Source: Segeticoccus rhizosphaerae
GTDB lineage: Bacteria > Actinomycetota > Actinomycetes > Actinomycetales > Dermatophilaceae
Assembly (NCBI RefSeq): GCF_009192725.1
Contig: NZ_VOHR01000011.1
Span: forward strand, 1-32,852
Direction of reading: 5' to 3'
DNA: 32,852 bases
Shown here one piece after another: positions 1 to 6,879 of this stretch (positions are counted from its first letter, which is position 1; every line of letters begins with the position of its first letter). The notes beneath the pieces were generated by a model. It had not been told where the DNA came from. It saw only the letters and a list, made by a program, of their open reading frames with translations, and did no database searches. The translations under genes were made by a program, and so were the position numbers.

Positions 1-666
1 CGCGGCGCGCGCGTCGTGGCGGTCGAGCCGTCGGCGGACATGCTGAGGGTGCTCGCGGGCCGGTTGGCGGACGAGGGGCGGCAGGCCGCAGTCGAGCCGC
101 GGCAGGCCACCTTCGAAGACCTCTCCCCTGGCGCCGGGTCGTTCGGCGTCGTGGTCGCGGCGCAGTCCTTCCACTGGGCGGACCCGCAGACCCGGTGGTC
201 GCGGCTGGCCGGCCTGCTGGCGCCGGACGGCGTCGCCTTCCTGTGCTGGAACGGCTGGCGGCTCGACCCGCAGGCCCACGACCTCGGCGCCGTGCGCGGC
301 CTCTACCGTGTCGATGGCCCGGGCCTGGTGCCCGACATCGACGACGAGCGCAGCCTGACGAGCTGGGCCGAGGACGAGATCGGTGCCGAGCCCCTCCTCG
401 GGGAGACCTCCGCCTCCCACTACTACTGGGACTGGGCTCTCCCCGTGGATGACTACTTCACGCTGCTGGCCACCACGTCCCAGTATGCCGTGGCCGCACC
501 GGACGTCCGCGCGCGTCTGTTCGAGGGGCTCGGCCGCGTCCTCGGCGCGCAGGTCCGGCTCGAGGGCCGCACACTGTTGCTCACCGTTCGCCCTTCGACG
601 ACGAGCACCCGCACCCGCACTCGCACTCGCACTCGCACCCGGAGGGGGACCACATGGCCAGGCTGA
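1..666 (+). CDS. Class I SAM-dependent methyltransferase, 5' end missing
   Basis: The reading frame is open from the first base, so the N-terminus lies outside the window; 221 codons are visible. It begins inside motif I/II (GARVVAVEPSADML), where the acidic residue usually binds the SAM ribose. The motif QSFHWAD at about residues 55-61 and the following LLAPDGVAFLCWN are typical of the Methyltransf_11/UbiE-like group. The substrate cannot be told. The conserved core ends near LLLTVRP. The last ~25 residues are an odd Thr-Arg repeat encoded by a hexanucleotide repeat, so the tail was probably created by repeat expansion. The stop overlaps the next gene by 13 bases, implying co-transcription. 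Confidence 0.8.
   Translation, partial: RGARVVAVEPSADMLRVLAGRLADEGRQAAVEPRQATFEDLSPGAGSFGVVVAAQSFHWADPQTRWSRLAGLLAPDGVAFLCWNGWRLDPQAHDLGAVRGLYRVDGPGLVPDIDDERSLTSWAEDEIGAEPLLGETSASHYYWDWALPVDDYFTLLATTSQYAVAAPDVRARLFEGLGRVLGAQVRLEGRTLLLTVRPSTTSTRTRTRTRTRTRRGTTWPG
606..641 (+). repeat. Hexanucleotide repeat (CAC[C/T]CG)x6
   Basis: Six perfect-length units, CACCCG or CACTCG, lie inside the 3' end of the methyltransferase gene. In that frame they encode Thr-Arg repeats. In the frame of the downstream reductase they would read His-Pro/His-Ser. The repeat ends exactly where the GGAGG ribosome binding site of the next gene starts (641-645). Confidence 0.9.
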
Positions 667-1211
667 TCTACTCGGCGATCACGTCGCTGGACGGCTACGT
701 CGAGGACGAGCAGGGGCAGTTCGACTGGGCCGAGCCGGACGCCGAGGTGATGGCGGCCGTCAACGAGCTCGAGCGGCCGATCGGCACCTACCTGTACGGG
801 CGGCGGATGTACGACACCATGGTCTTCTGGGAGACGGCCGACACCGGCCCGGACCAGCCTCCCGAGGACCGCGACTTCACGCAGCTGTGGCGGGCGGCCG
901 ACAAGGTCGTCTACTCCCGGACGCTCCGGTCGGTCGCGAGCGCACGGACGCGCATCGAGCGCGAGTTCGACCCCGCCGCGGTGCATCGGCTCAAGGAGGC
1001 CTCGCCAGCCGATCTCAGCATCGGTGGTGCGGAGCTCGCCGGCCAGGCGATGGCTGCGGGCCTCGTCGACGAATGCCACCTCTTCCTCAACCCCGTCATC
1101 GTCGGCGGCGGGAAGGGCGCGTTGCCCCGCGGAGTGCGCGCTCGGCTCCAGCTGGTCCACGAGCGCCCCTTCGCCGGCGGTGTCGTCCACCTCCACTACC
1201 GCTGCGTCTGA
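654..1211 (+). CDS. Dihydrofolate reductase / RibD C-terminal domain family protein
   Basis: This 185-residue protein belongs to the DHFR-like fold group usually annotated as 'dihydrofolate reductase family' or RibD C-terminal domain. The N-terminal MARLIYSAITSLDGYVED matches the family's first strand and the SLDG motif. GRRMYDTM (about 45-52) and the late LSIGGAELAGQAMAAGLVDECHLFLNPVIVGGG (about 120-155) match the NADPH-binding segment. Members reduce small heterocycles or remain uncharacterised; a true folate role is unlikely because these are paralogues. The ATG has a strong GGAGG eight bases upstream and overlaps the methyltransferase end. Confidence 0.88.
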   Translation: MARLIYSAITSLDGYVEDEQGQFDWAEPDAEVMAAVNELERPIGTYLYGRRMYDTMVFWETADTGPDQPPEDRDFTQLWRAADKVVYSRTLRSVASARTRIEREFDPAAVHRLKEASPADLSIGGAELAGQAMAAGLVDECHLFLNPVIVGGGKGALPRGVRARLQLVHERPFAGGVVHLHYRCV

Positions 1212-1231
1212 TCTGCCCGCGTCGGACTGAC

Positions 1232-1636
1232 TCAGCCGCCCCGGTTCTCGCCACTGCCGCCCGCGCCCGCGGACCATGCGGGCAGCTCCTGCAGCGCCCA
1301 GCGATTGCCGTCCGGGTCCGAGAAATGGACGAACCGGCCCCACGGTTGCTCGTCCACCTCACTGACCTCGATGCCGCGCCCGGCCAGCTCCGCACGGACC
1401 GCCTCGGCGTCGCCGATCACCATCTGCAGGTTGTCCAGCGACCCGGGGGTCATCGCGGTGAGGCCCTTGCCGATCGCGATCGAGCATGCCGACCCGGGCG
1501 GAGTCAGCTGCACGAAGCGGATCTCGTCGCTGACGGTGTGGTCGTGGTCGGCGTTGAAGCCGGCCTTGACGTAGAAGTCCTTGGCCCGGTCGATGTCGCT
1601 GACCGGGACGCTCACCAGTTCCAATTTCATGTCCAT
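1232..1636 (-). CDS. VOC (glyoxalase/bleomycin-resistance) family protein
   Basis: This 134-residue single-module vicinal-oxygen-chelate protein begins MDMKLELVSVPVSDIDRAKDFYVKAGFNADHD and ends with the hallmark FVHFSDPDGNRWALQELP. Such proteins are metal-dependent lyases, dioxygenases or antibiotic-binding proteins. Nothing here fixes the substrate. I chose the ATG at 1636 because a TACCGT -10 element lies exactly six bases upstream and there is no Shine-Dalgarno sequence; an in-frame ATG at 1630 is possible. It converges on the reductase gene (20-base gap) and diverges from the YjbR-like gene. Confidence 0.85.
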   Translation of the reverse strand: MDMKLELVSVPVSDIDRAKDFYVKAGFNADHDHTVSDEIRFVQLTPPGSACSIAIGKGLTAMTPGSLDNLQMVIGDAEAVRAELAGRGIEVSEVDEQPWGRFVHFSDPDGNRWALQELPAWSAGAGGSGENRGG

Positions 1637-1642
1637 GCGGCC

Positions 1643-1648
1643 ACGGTA
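1643..1648 (-). promoter_or_regulatory. -10 element of the VOC gene (leaderless)
   Basis: TACCGT on the minus strand is followed by six bases and then the ATG at 1636. The transcript would start at or next to the start codon. Confidence 0.5.
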
Positions 1649-1702
1649 GGGCGCTTTCCGGTCAGGTTTCGTCCTGATATTCACGGCTTCCGGGTCCTGT
1701 CG

Positions 1703-2107
1703 GTGCCCAGTGCCAAGATCGTCGGTGTGGCCGAGCGTCCCCTGGTTCCCGAAGCGTGGGTGGAGCGCATCGGCGCCGTGCTGGAGTCGTTCCCACGCTG
1801 CCATCGCGAGGACGCCTGGGTCGGTGTGCGCTGGCGCGTCGGCCAGGCGACCGTGGCGCACGTGTTCGGCGGCGAGGACCAGGTGTTCCGGATCACCTTC
1901 CGCGCCGACGCCGACGAGGTCATGGCGCTGGAGCACCTGGGCCCGCCGTACTTCCGCAGCGAGTGGGGCCGCAACGTCGTCGGCGTCTACCTCGACCCGG
2001 ACACCGACTGGCAGGAGCTCGCGGAGCTGCTCACCGACTCCTACTGCCTCCAGGCCCCTGCCCACCTGGCCCGCCTCGTCGAGCGGCCGGACGCGCCCGA
2101 GGGCTGA
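1703..2107 (+). CDS. MmcQ/YjbR-like small protein
   Basis: The protein has 134 residues if it starts at the GTG at 1703. The sequence WVGVRWRVGQATVAHVFGGEDQVFRITFRADADEVMALEHLGPPYFRSEWGRNVVGVYLD, followed by a Trp-Gln-Glu-Leu helix and a SYCLQAP tail, matches the CyaY-like fold of the YjbR/MmcQ 'DNA-binding' family. That family's DNA-binding role is poorly established. A later GTG at 1727 is an alternative start. A TGATAT sequence at 1675-1680 could be its -10. It stands alone, divergent from the VOC gene. Confidence 0.72.
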   Translation: MPSAKIVGVAERPLVPEAWVERIGAVLESFPRCHREDAWVGVRWRVGQATVAHVFGGEDQVFRITFRADADEVMALEHLGPPYFRSEWGRNVVGVYLDPDTDWQELAELLTDSYCLQAPAHLARLVERPDAPEG

Positions 2108-2187
2108 CTCCGCGACGTGCGGATTCGCCCGCGAGATGGTCGGGCACCCGGACGGCATACGCGACGCGCGGCATGCGGAGCCCGTCG

Positions 2188-2193
2188 TAATCT
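2188..2193 (+). promoter_or_regulatory. -10 element of the LanC-like gene (leaderless)
   Basis: TAATCT followed by exactly six bases and then the ATG at 2200. There is no Shine-Dalgarno sequence, which is consistent with a leaderless mRNA. Confidence 0.5.
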
Positions 2194-2199
2194 CGTCAC

Positions 2200-3399
2200 A
2201 TGCCGGAAGCGGGAGAGTCGAGGGCGTCGGAGGCGGCGCGCCTCGCCCGCGGAGCGGTGGACTGGCTGGTGGACGGGCCGTCGCCGGAGTCGGAGGATCC
2301 GTCGCTCTACAGCGGACTGGCCGGAGTGGTCCTGATACTGCACGAGGCGCACCACCATTTCGATGAGGACCGCTATGCGCGCGCCGCCGAGCGGGGAGCC
2401 GACCGGCTGACCGGGATGCTCGACAGTCTGGAGGACTGCTCGCTCTATGGCGGGCTCGCCGGCATCGCCGTCGCCCTGCGCGCACTGGGCCGGGACGAGG
2501 CCGCCGACCGTGCGCTCCACCGGGTCCGGGATGGATTCGACGGGGAGCGTTGGAACCAGATGTTCGAGCTGCTCCAGGGCAATGCCGGCATCGGGCTCGG
2601 CGCCCTGCTCGCGGGTGACGTCGATCTCGCCGTGGCGGCGGTCACGCCCTACCTGACCTCCGCGGATCCCACTGCAGGTGGGGTCAACTGGGCGGTGCGC
2701 CCCACGGCACCGCGGTCGCACCACGTTGCGCACGGCACGCTGGGGATCGCTTATGCGCTGGCCGCGATCGGGGACGCAGCCGGCCGCGAGGACCTGGTCG
2801 CGATGGCGCTGACCGGAGCCGCCGACGTGGTCAGCCGCAACGAGGCCGGCCCGGAGGGCTTCCTGGTCCCGCACTCCGACCCGCCGCACCGTCCCGAGCT
2901 GATCGAGCGCTACAGCTATGGCTGGTGCAACGGACCCGCCGGTGACGCCCAGGTGTTTCGCCTGCTGGCCCGGATCACCGGGGACCACCGGTGGACGGTG
3001 CTCGTGGATCGCTGCTGGCACACCATCAGACGGTCCGGGCTGCCCACCCGGATCCGACCGGGCTTCTGGGACAACAGTGGTCGGTGCTGCGGCACGGCCG
3101 GGGTGTTGGCCTTGGCCTGCGACCGCCTGGTCGAGCGCGGTGACGACGTCGGCTTCGCCGAGGTACTCGTCGACGACCTCGCCGCTCGAGCGACCGTCGA
3201 CGAGGCTGGTGCCAGATGGTCCAACTTCGAGCACCGGGTCACGCCGAGCGAGTTGGAACCCGAGCCTGGTTGGGCGATGGGCAACGCCGGGATCGCCCGG
3301 GAGCTGATGCGGTACGCGCGGCTCCGGGGCGGTGGCGCCCCCGGCTACGCCGTCACCTGGCCGGACCACCCACCGACCGAGCCAGCCGGCCGCGATTGA
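2200..3399 (+). CDS. Stand-alone lanthionine synthetase C-like (LanC) protein
   Basis: This 399-residue protein has the seven Gly-x-x-Gly motifs of the LanC alpha/alpha barrel, in order: SGLAG, GGLAG, GNAG, HGTLG, CNGPAG, CGTAG and GNAG. The zinc site is visible: C243 in GWCNGPAG, then C296-C297-G in GRCCGTAG. Classic LanC uses Cys-His-Gly at the second position; Cys-Cys-Gly is the variant known from ProcM-like enzymes. LanC enzymes add cysteine thiols to dehydroamino acids, and the eukaryotic LanCL relatives add glutathione. No dehydratase, precursor peptide or transporter is in the window, so a lanthipeptide role is not supported; a thiol-addition role on another electrophile is inference. 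The N-acetyltransferase starts nine bases downstream, so the two are probably co-transcribed. Confidence 0.88.
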   Translation: MPEAGESRASEAARLARGAVDWLVDGPSPESEDPSLYSGLAGVVLILHEAHHHFDEDRYARAAERGADRLTGMLDSLEDCSLYGGLAGIAVALRALGRDEAADRALHRVRDGFDGERWNQMFELLQGNAGIGLGALLAGDVDLAVAAVTPYLTSADPTAGGVNWAVRPTAPRSHHVAHGTLGIAYALAAIGDAAGREDLVAMALTGAADVVSRNEAGPEGFLVPHSDPPHRPELIERYSYGWCNGPAGDAQVFRLLARITGDHRWTVLVDRCWHTIRRSGLPTRIRPGFWDNSGRCCGTAGVLALACDRLVERGDDVGFAEVLVDDLAARATVDEAGARWSNFEHRVTPSELEPEPGWAMGNAGIARELMRYARLRGGGAPGYAVTWPDHPPTEPAGRD

Positions 3400-3407
3400 C
3401 TGGTCCC

Positions 3408-4238
3408 ATGTCATCCGACCCCTGGCAGATCGACCGGCTCGACCTGGACGGCTACCTGCGCCGGCTCGGCATCGCCGCGCGGCAGCCGAGCAGGGCGGCA
3501 CTCGACGAACTGCACGAGGCGCACGTGCACACGTTCACCTTCGACAACATCGACGTGCTCCTCGGTGACCACCCCGGTGTCGGGCTGGACGCCATACAGG
3601 ACAAGTTCATCGGCCGCGGACGAGGCGGCTACTGCTTCGAGCACTCCACGCTCGTCGCGGCCGCCCTGGAGCGGCTCGGCTACCGGGTCCGGCGCCATCT
3701 GGGGCGAGTCGGCGACCCCGAGGCCGGCGCCCAGCAAGGACGCACGCACATGGTCGTCGAGGTGGTCCTCGACGGCGAGCGGCTGCTGTGCGACCCCGGC
3801 TTCGGGATGAGCCTGCTGCGACCGATCTCGATGATCGACGGAGCCGAGGACGACTACCCGCCGGGCTGGCGCCACCGACTGCGTCGCACCGATGACGGCG
3901 CCTGGGCGCTCGACCGGGCGCGGGAAGACGGCTGGCAGGTCACTCACACCACCGACGAGCTGGAGGTGAAGCCGGTCGACGTCCGCATGGGACACCACTA
4001 CACCAGCACCTACCCGGGCTCGCACTTCACCACTGGCTTGATGGTCGCCAAGCACCTTCCCGGCCGGCACGTCACCGTGACCGGCGACTCACTCACCGTG
4101 CGCAGACCCGGCGCGCCGACCGAGCACCGGCCGTTGGGCGACGGCGAGGTCGAGGAGTGGCTCGAGACGCTTGCGACAGGCCTGACGCCCGACGAGCGGG
4201 TGCGCCTGCTCGCCACGCTGGGGGCACCGGGCTCGTAG
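3408..4238 (+). CDS. nat: Arylamine N-acetyltransferase
   Basis: This 276-residue protein matches the usual bacterial NAT length. The catalytic triad is intact: C76 in RGGYCFEHS, H114 in RTHMVVEV and D129 in LLCDPGFG. NATs transfer an acyl group from acyl-CoA to arylamines, hydrazines or related amines by a ping-pong mechanism through the cysteine. In some actinomycetes NAT homologues act on pathway intermediates (for example in sterol catabolism or amide formation in natural products). The start ATG is nine bases after the LanC-like stop, without a strong ribosome binding site, suggesting translational coupling. Confidence 0.93.
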   Translation: MSSDPWQIDRLDLDGYLRRLGIAARQPSRAALDELHEAHVHTFTFDNIDVLLGDHPGVGLDAIQDKFIGRGRGGYCFEHSTLVAAALERLGYRVRRHLGRVGDPEAGAQQGRTHMVVEVVLDGERLLCDPGFGMSLLRPISMIDGAEDDYPPGWRHRLRRTDDGAWALDRAREDGWQVTHTTDELEVKPVDVRMGHHYTSTYPGSHFTTGLMVAKHLPGRHVTVTGDSLTVRRPGAPTEHRPLGDGEVEEWLETLATGLTPDERVRLLATLGAPGS

Positions 4239-4290
4239 CCACCAGACCCGGACCCGCGCCCGGTAGCTACTGCAGCGAAACCCCAGGGCC

Positions 4291-4324
4291 GTCCCCCGAC
4301 AGCGACAACAGACCGTCGGGGGAC
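4291..4324. terminator. 10-bp-stem hairpin between convergent genes
   Basis: GTCCCCCGAC (4291-4300) pairs perfectly with GTCGGGGGAC (4315-4324) around a 14-base loop containing CGACAACAGACC. It sits between the 3' ends of the nat and YceI genes, so it can serve both as terminator. The loop resembles those of the hairpins at 14230-14330 and 16739-16786. Confidence 0.7.
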
Positions 4325-4359
4325 GCGGCGACCGCTGGAGCGGAGGTCGTGCGGAGAGC

Positions 4360-4992
4360 TCAGGCGTCCTGCGTCGCGACGGCGATCGCCGAAACCTCGA
4401 ACTCGAGCTTGACCTTCTCGCTCACCAGCACGCCGCCCGTCTCGAGGGCCGCGTTCCAGCTGAGGTTCCAGTCCTTGCGGTTGATCGTGGCGCTGCCCTC
4501 GAAACCGGCGCGCAGGTTGCCGAACGGGTCACGCGCGGTGCCGCTCGCCTCGAAGTCGATGGTCACCGGCTTGGTGACGTCCTTGATCGTCAGGTCCCCG
4601 GTGACCCGCCAGGTCGAGGCGTCCACGCGGGAGACGTCGGTCGAGATGAAGGTGATCTCGGGGTAGGTCTCGACCTCGAAGAAGTCGGCCGACCGCAGGT
4701 GGCCGTCACGGTCCGCCGAGTGCGTGTCGATGCTGGCGGTCTTGATGGTGACCGAAGCCGACGACGCGGCCGGGTTCGACGCGTCGATCTGGGCGGTGCC
4801 GTCGAAGTCGTTGAACTGGCCGCGCACGGTGGTGACCATCGCGTGCTTGGTCGAGAAGCCGATGCGGGTGTGCGCCGGGTCGAGGGTCCAGCGCCCGGCG
4901 AGCTCGTCGGCCGAGGGCAACTCGGCACGCTTGGGGGCCACCGTCGTGGTGGCGTCGGGACGGGCGGTGCGGTTGCGACGGAACAGTGCCAT
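4360..4992 (-). CDS. YceI family lipid-binding-fold protein
   Basis: This 210-residue protein carries the YceI beta-barrel signature: LAGRWTLDPAHTRIGFSTKHAMVTTVRGQFNDFDG (about 33-67), then IDTHSADRDGHLRSADFFEVETYPEITFIST, and VTGDLTIKDVTKPVTIDFEASG. YceI proteins form lipocalin-like barrels that bind polyisoprenoid-like molecules and are often stress-induced. No signal peptide is seen; the N-terminus MALFRRNRTARPDATT is basic and polar, so a cytoplasmic location is likely. The start at 4992 is set by AAGGAG eight bases upstream (5000-5005 on this strand). The promoter region holds three alternating copies of TCAACT/AGTTGA, probably a MarR-type operator. Confidence 0.92.
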   Translation of the reverse strand: MALFRRNRTARPDATTTVAPKRAELPSADELAGRWTLDPAHTRIGFSTKHAMVTTVRGQFNDFDGTAQIDASNPAASSASVTIKTASIDTHSADRDGHLRSADFFEVETYPEITFISTDVSRVDASTWRVTGDLTIKDVTKPVTIDFEASGTARDPFGNLRAGFEGSATINRKDWNLSWNAALETGGVLVSEKVKLEFEVSAIAVATQDA

Positions 4993-5047
4993 GTGAAGAC
5001 TCCTTGTTTGGTGTGACCCGGGTGCGGGTCTGCGTGCTGACACTCCC

Positions 5048-5070
5048 TCAACTTAGTTGATTGTTCAACT
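5048..5070. promoter_or_regulatory. Three-half-site operator upstream of the YceI gene
   Basis: TCAACT (5048-5053), one base, AGTTGA (5055-5060), four bases, TCAACT (5065-5070). The second pair forms a perfect TAGTTGA-N4-TCAACTA palindrome (5054-5071). Size and symmetry fit a MarR-family dimer site. No MarR-like gene is in the window. Confidence 0.65.
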
Positions 5071-5105
5071 ATTCCCTCGATGATCACTTTCTTTGTGCAC
5101 GCCGG

Positions 5106-5132
5106 TGTCGATCGGCGGCGGCCTGAATCGTC
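5106..5132 (+). promoter_or_regulatory. Putative ECF42 promoter
   Basis: TGTCGA (5106-5111), 17 bases, CGTC (5129-5132), located 38 bases before the DGPF gene. As I recall, ECF42 sigma factors use a TGTCGA-type -35 and a CG(A/T)C-type -10, so this would make the DGPF-sigma unit autoregulated. Confidence 0.62.
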
Positions 5133-5170
5133 ATCTCCACGAACCGCCCGCGACGAGGAAGGATGAGCCC

Positions 5171-5560
5171 ATGCGTTACACGCTGCTGTTGCACTACCCG
5201 GAGATGACTGCCGAAGAGCTCGGTGAGGACGCCCTGACCGAGGGGATGGCCGCCTTCGACGCCTACGCGAAGGCCCTCGACGACGCCGGCGCGTTGCTGT
5301 CTGCGGAGGTCCTTGCCCCGAGCTCGGCGACGACGACCATCAGCCGCAAGACGGGCGAGCTGCTCGTCCAGGACGGCCCGTTCGCCGACACGAAGGAGCA
5401 GCTCGGAGGCACCTTCGTGATCGAGGTGCCGGACCTGGATGCCGCGCTCGCCTGGGCGGAGCAGGCTCCGTCTGCCGTTTACGGCGATGTCGAGATCCGT
5501 CCGACTGCGACCCGATTCGTCGACGGCGCCTGGACGCAGTGGACCTTCCCCGGCGAATGA
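5171..5560 (+). CDS. YCII/DGPF-domain protein, ECF42 partner
   Basis: This 129-residue protein begins MRYTLLLHYPEMTAEELGED, has the defining VQDGPFADTKEQLGGTFVIEVPDLDAALAWAEQ (about 73-103) and ends in a short C-terminal strand. DGPF proteins are ferredoxin-like-fold dimers of unknown chemistry. They are almost always encoded next to ECF42 sigma factors, as here. GGAAGGA at 5156-5162 is its ribosome binding site. Its stop TGA overlaps the sigma factor ATG (ATGA at 5557-5560), so expression of the two is coupled. Confidence 0.92.
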   Translation: MRYTLLLHYPEMTAEELGEDALTEGMAAFDAYAKALDDAGALLSAEVLAPSSATTTISRKTGELLVQDGPFADTKEQLGGTFVIEVPDLDAALAWAEQAPSAVYGDVEIRPTATRFVDGAWTQWTFPGE

Positions 5561-6798
5561 CGGGGGACCTGAGCGACGTGCAGGTGCGGGCGGCGGAGCT
5601 CGCCCGCACCTCCTACGGGCGCTTGCTTGCCCTCCTCGCGGCATCCACACGTGATCTCGCCCTCGCCGAGGACGTGCTCGCCGACGCGTTCGAACGCGCG
5701 CTGCGGACCTGGCCCACCGGAGGCGTGCCAGATCGCCCGGAGGCTTGGTTGCTCACCGTGGCGCGGAATCGCGCCCGCGACGCACAGGGCTCGGCGGCCG
5801 CGCGCACCTCGGTGCCGATCGATGCAGTGGACCGCCGCATCGCCGTGATCATGTCGGTCGACCCCGAAGCCATTCCCGACAAGCGGCTGGAACTGCTCTT
5901 CGTGTGCGCCCACCCGGCCATCGACCCCGGCATTCGCACGCCCCTCATGCTCAACACGGTGCTCGGGCTCGATGCCGCTGCCGTCGCCGCGGCGTTCGCC
6001 CTGCCCCGCGCGACCATGGCGCAACGCCTCGTGCGGGCCAAGCGGAGGGTCCGTGAGGCGGGAATCCCGTTCGCGGTGCCGTCACGCGCCGAGCTCCCTG
6101 CCCGCCGCGCCGCGGTCCTGGAGGCCATCTACGGCGCCTACGCGATCCAGTGGCAGGTCGCGGGCGCTCAGGAGCGCACCTCGCTGGCGGACGAAGCCCG
6201 CTACCTGGCGGTCCTGCTCGCCTCGCTGCTCGACGATGCGGAGGCCTGCGGTCTCGCATCGCTGATCTCGTTCGCCGCGGCGCGGGCGGACGCGCGTGAG
6301 GTCGACGGCGTCTTCGTGCCCCTGGACGACCAGGACATGACCCAATGGGATCCCGCACTGATCACCGACGGCGAACGACTACTGCGCGGGGCAACGCAGA
6401 TCCGCGCGCGAACGAAGGAACCCATCGGCCGCTTCCAGCTCGAGGCTGCCCTCCAGGAGGCTCACGCCGCACGCCGGTATGACGACCGGATCGACTGGCA
6501 GGGGGTCCTGCAGCTCACCGAGGCGCTCACCAGGGTCGCGCCGACGCTCGGAGCCCGGGTCGCCCTGGCGGCCGCCCGCGCACGGGTCGACGGGCCGGAC
6601 GCCGGGCTGGGCGAGCTCGAAGGCATCGACGATCCACTGGTCGAACGATTCCAGCCTGCCTGGGCCACCCGTGCCCAACTCCTCCTCCAGAGCGGACGCC
6701 GCCAGGAGGCCGCCCTCGCCTACGAGCGGGCGATCTCGCTGACGACCGAACCCGCACTCCGCAGGTTCCTCCAACACCGGCGCCACACCCTGGGGTGA
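5557..6798 (+). CDS. ECF42-type RNA polymerase sigma factor with long C-terminal extension
   Basis: This 413-residue protein is far longer than a minimal ECF sigma (about 180). Region 2 is near LAEDVLADAFERALRTWP (about 35-52) with PEAWLLTVARNRARD. Region 4 is near LNTVLGLDAAAVAAAFALPRATMAQRLVRAKRRVREAG (about 132-168). The rest is a helical TPR-like extension including VFVPLDDQDMTQWDPALI (about 252-270), which corresponds to the DQDRxxWD motif of the ECF42 group with Met in place of the usual Arg. In this group the extension is needed for activity and there is no anti-sigma factor. It is translationally coupled to the DGPF protein. Confidence 0.9.
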   Translation: MTGDLSDVQVRAAELARTSYGRLLALLAASTRDLALAEDVLADAFERALRTWPTGGVPDRPEAWLLTVARNRARDAQGSAAARTSVPIDAVDRRIAVIMSVDPEAIPDKRLELLFVCAHPAIDPGIRTPLMLNTVLGLDAAAVAAAFALPRATMAQRLVRAKRRVREAGIPFAVPSRAELPARRAAVLEAIYGAYAIQWQVAGAQERTSLADEARYLAVLLASLLDDAEACGLASLISFAAARADAREVDGVFVPLDDQDMTQWDPALITDGERLLRGATQIRARTKEPIGRFQLEAALQEAHAARRYDDRIDWQGVLQLTEALTRVAPTLGARVALAAARARVDGPDAGLGELEGIDDPLVERFQPAWATRAQLLLQSGRRQEAALAYERAISLTTEPALRRFLQHRRHTLG

Positions 6799-6810
6799 CG
6801 AGCACCCGGA

Positions 6811-6837
6811 TGTCACAGGCTGCCGCGCTGCCTCGTC
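6811..6837 (+). promoter_or_regulatory. ECF41 promoter, exact consensus match
   Basis: TGTCACA (6811-6817), exactly 16 bases, CGTC (6834-6837). This is the published ECF41 motif TGTCACA-N16-CGTC as I recall it. It lies 42 bases upstream of the epimerase-ECF41 operon, so the sigma factor should drive its own operon. Confidence 0.85.
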
Positions 6838-6879
6838 TTCGATGGTGACAGGCAAGCAGCGAAACGGGAGCGTGACGAG

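Noticed and set aside
600-653. A histidine-rich N-terminal extension (HPHPHSHSHSHP) on the reductase
   Set aside because: The frame is open, but a strong GGAGG site lies right before the ATG at 654 and the conserved domain begins at that Met.
1208-1235. A stop-in-stem terminator between the reductase and VOC genes
   Set aside because: Only a 4-bp CTGA/TCAG pairing is available; too weak to call.
2200-4238. A lanthipeptide biosynthetic cluster
   Set aside because: Only a LanC-like gene is present; I found no LanB/LanM-type dehydratase, no precursor peptide with a Ser/Thr/Cys-rich core, and no transporter or protease.
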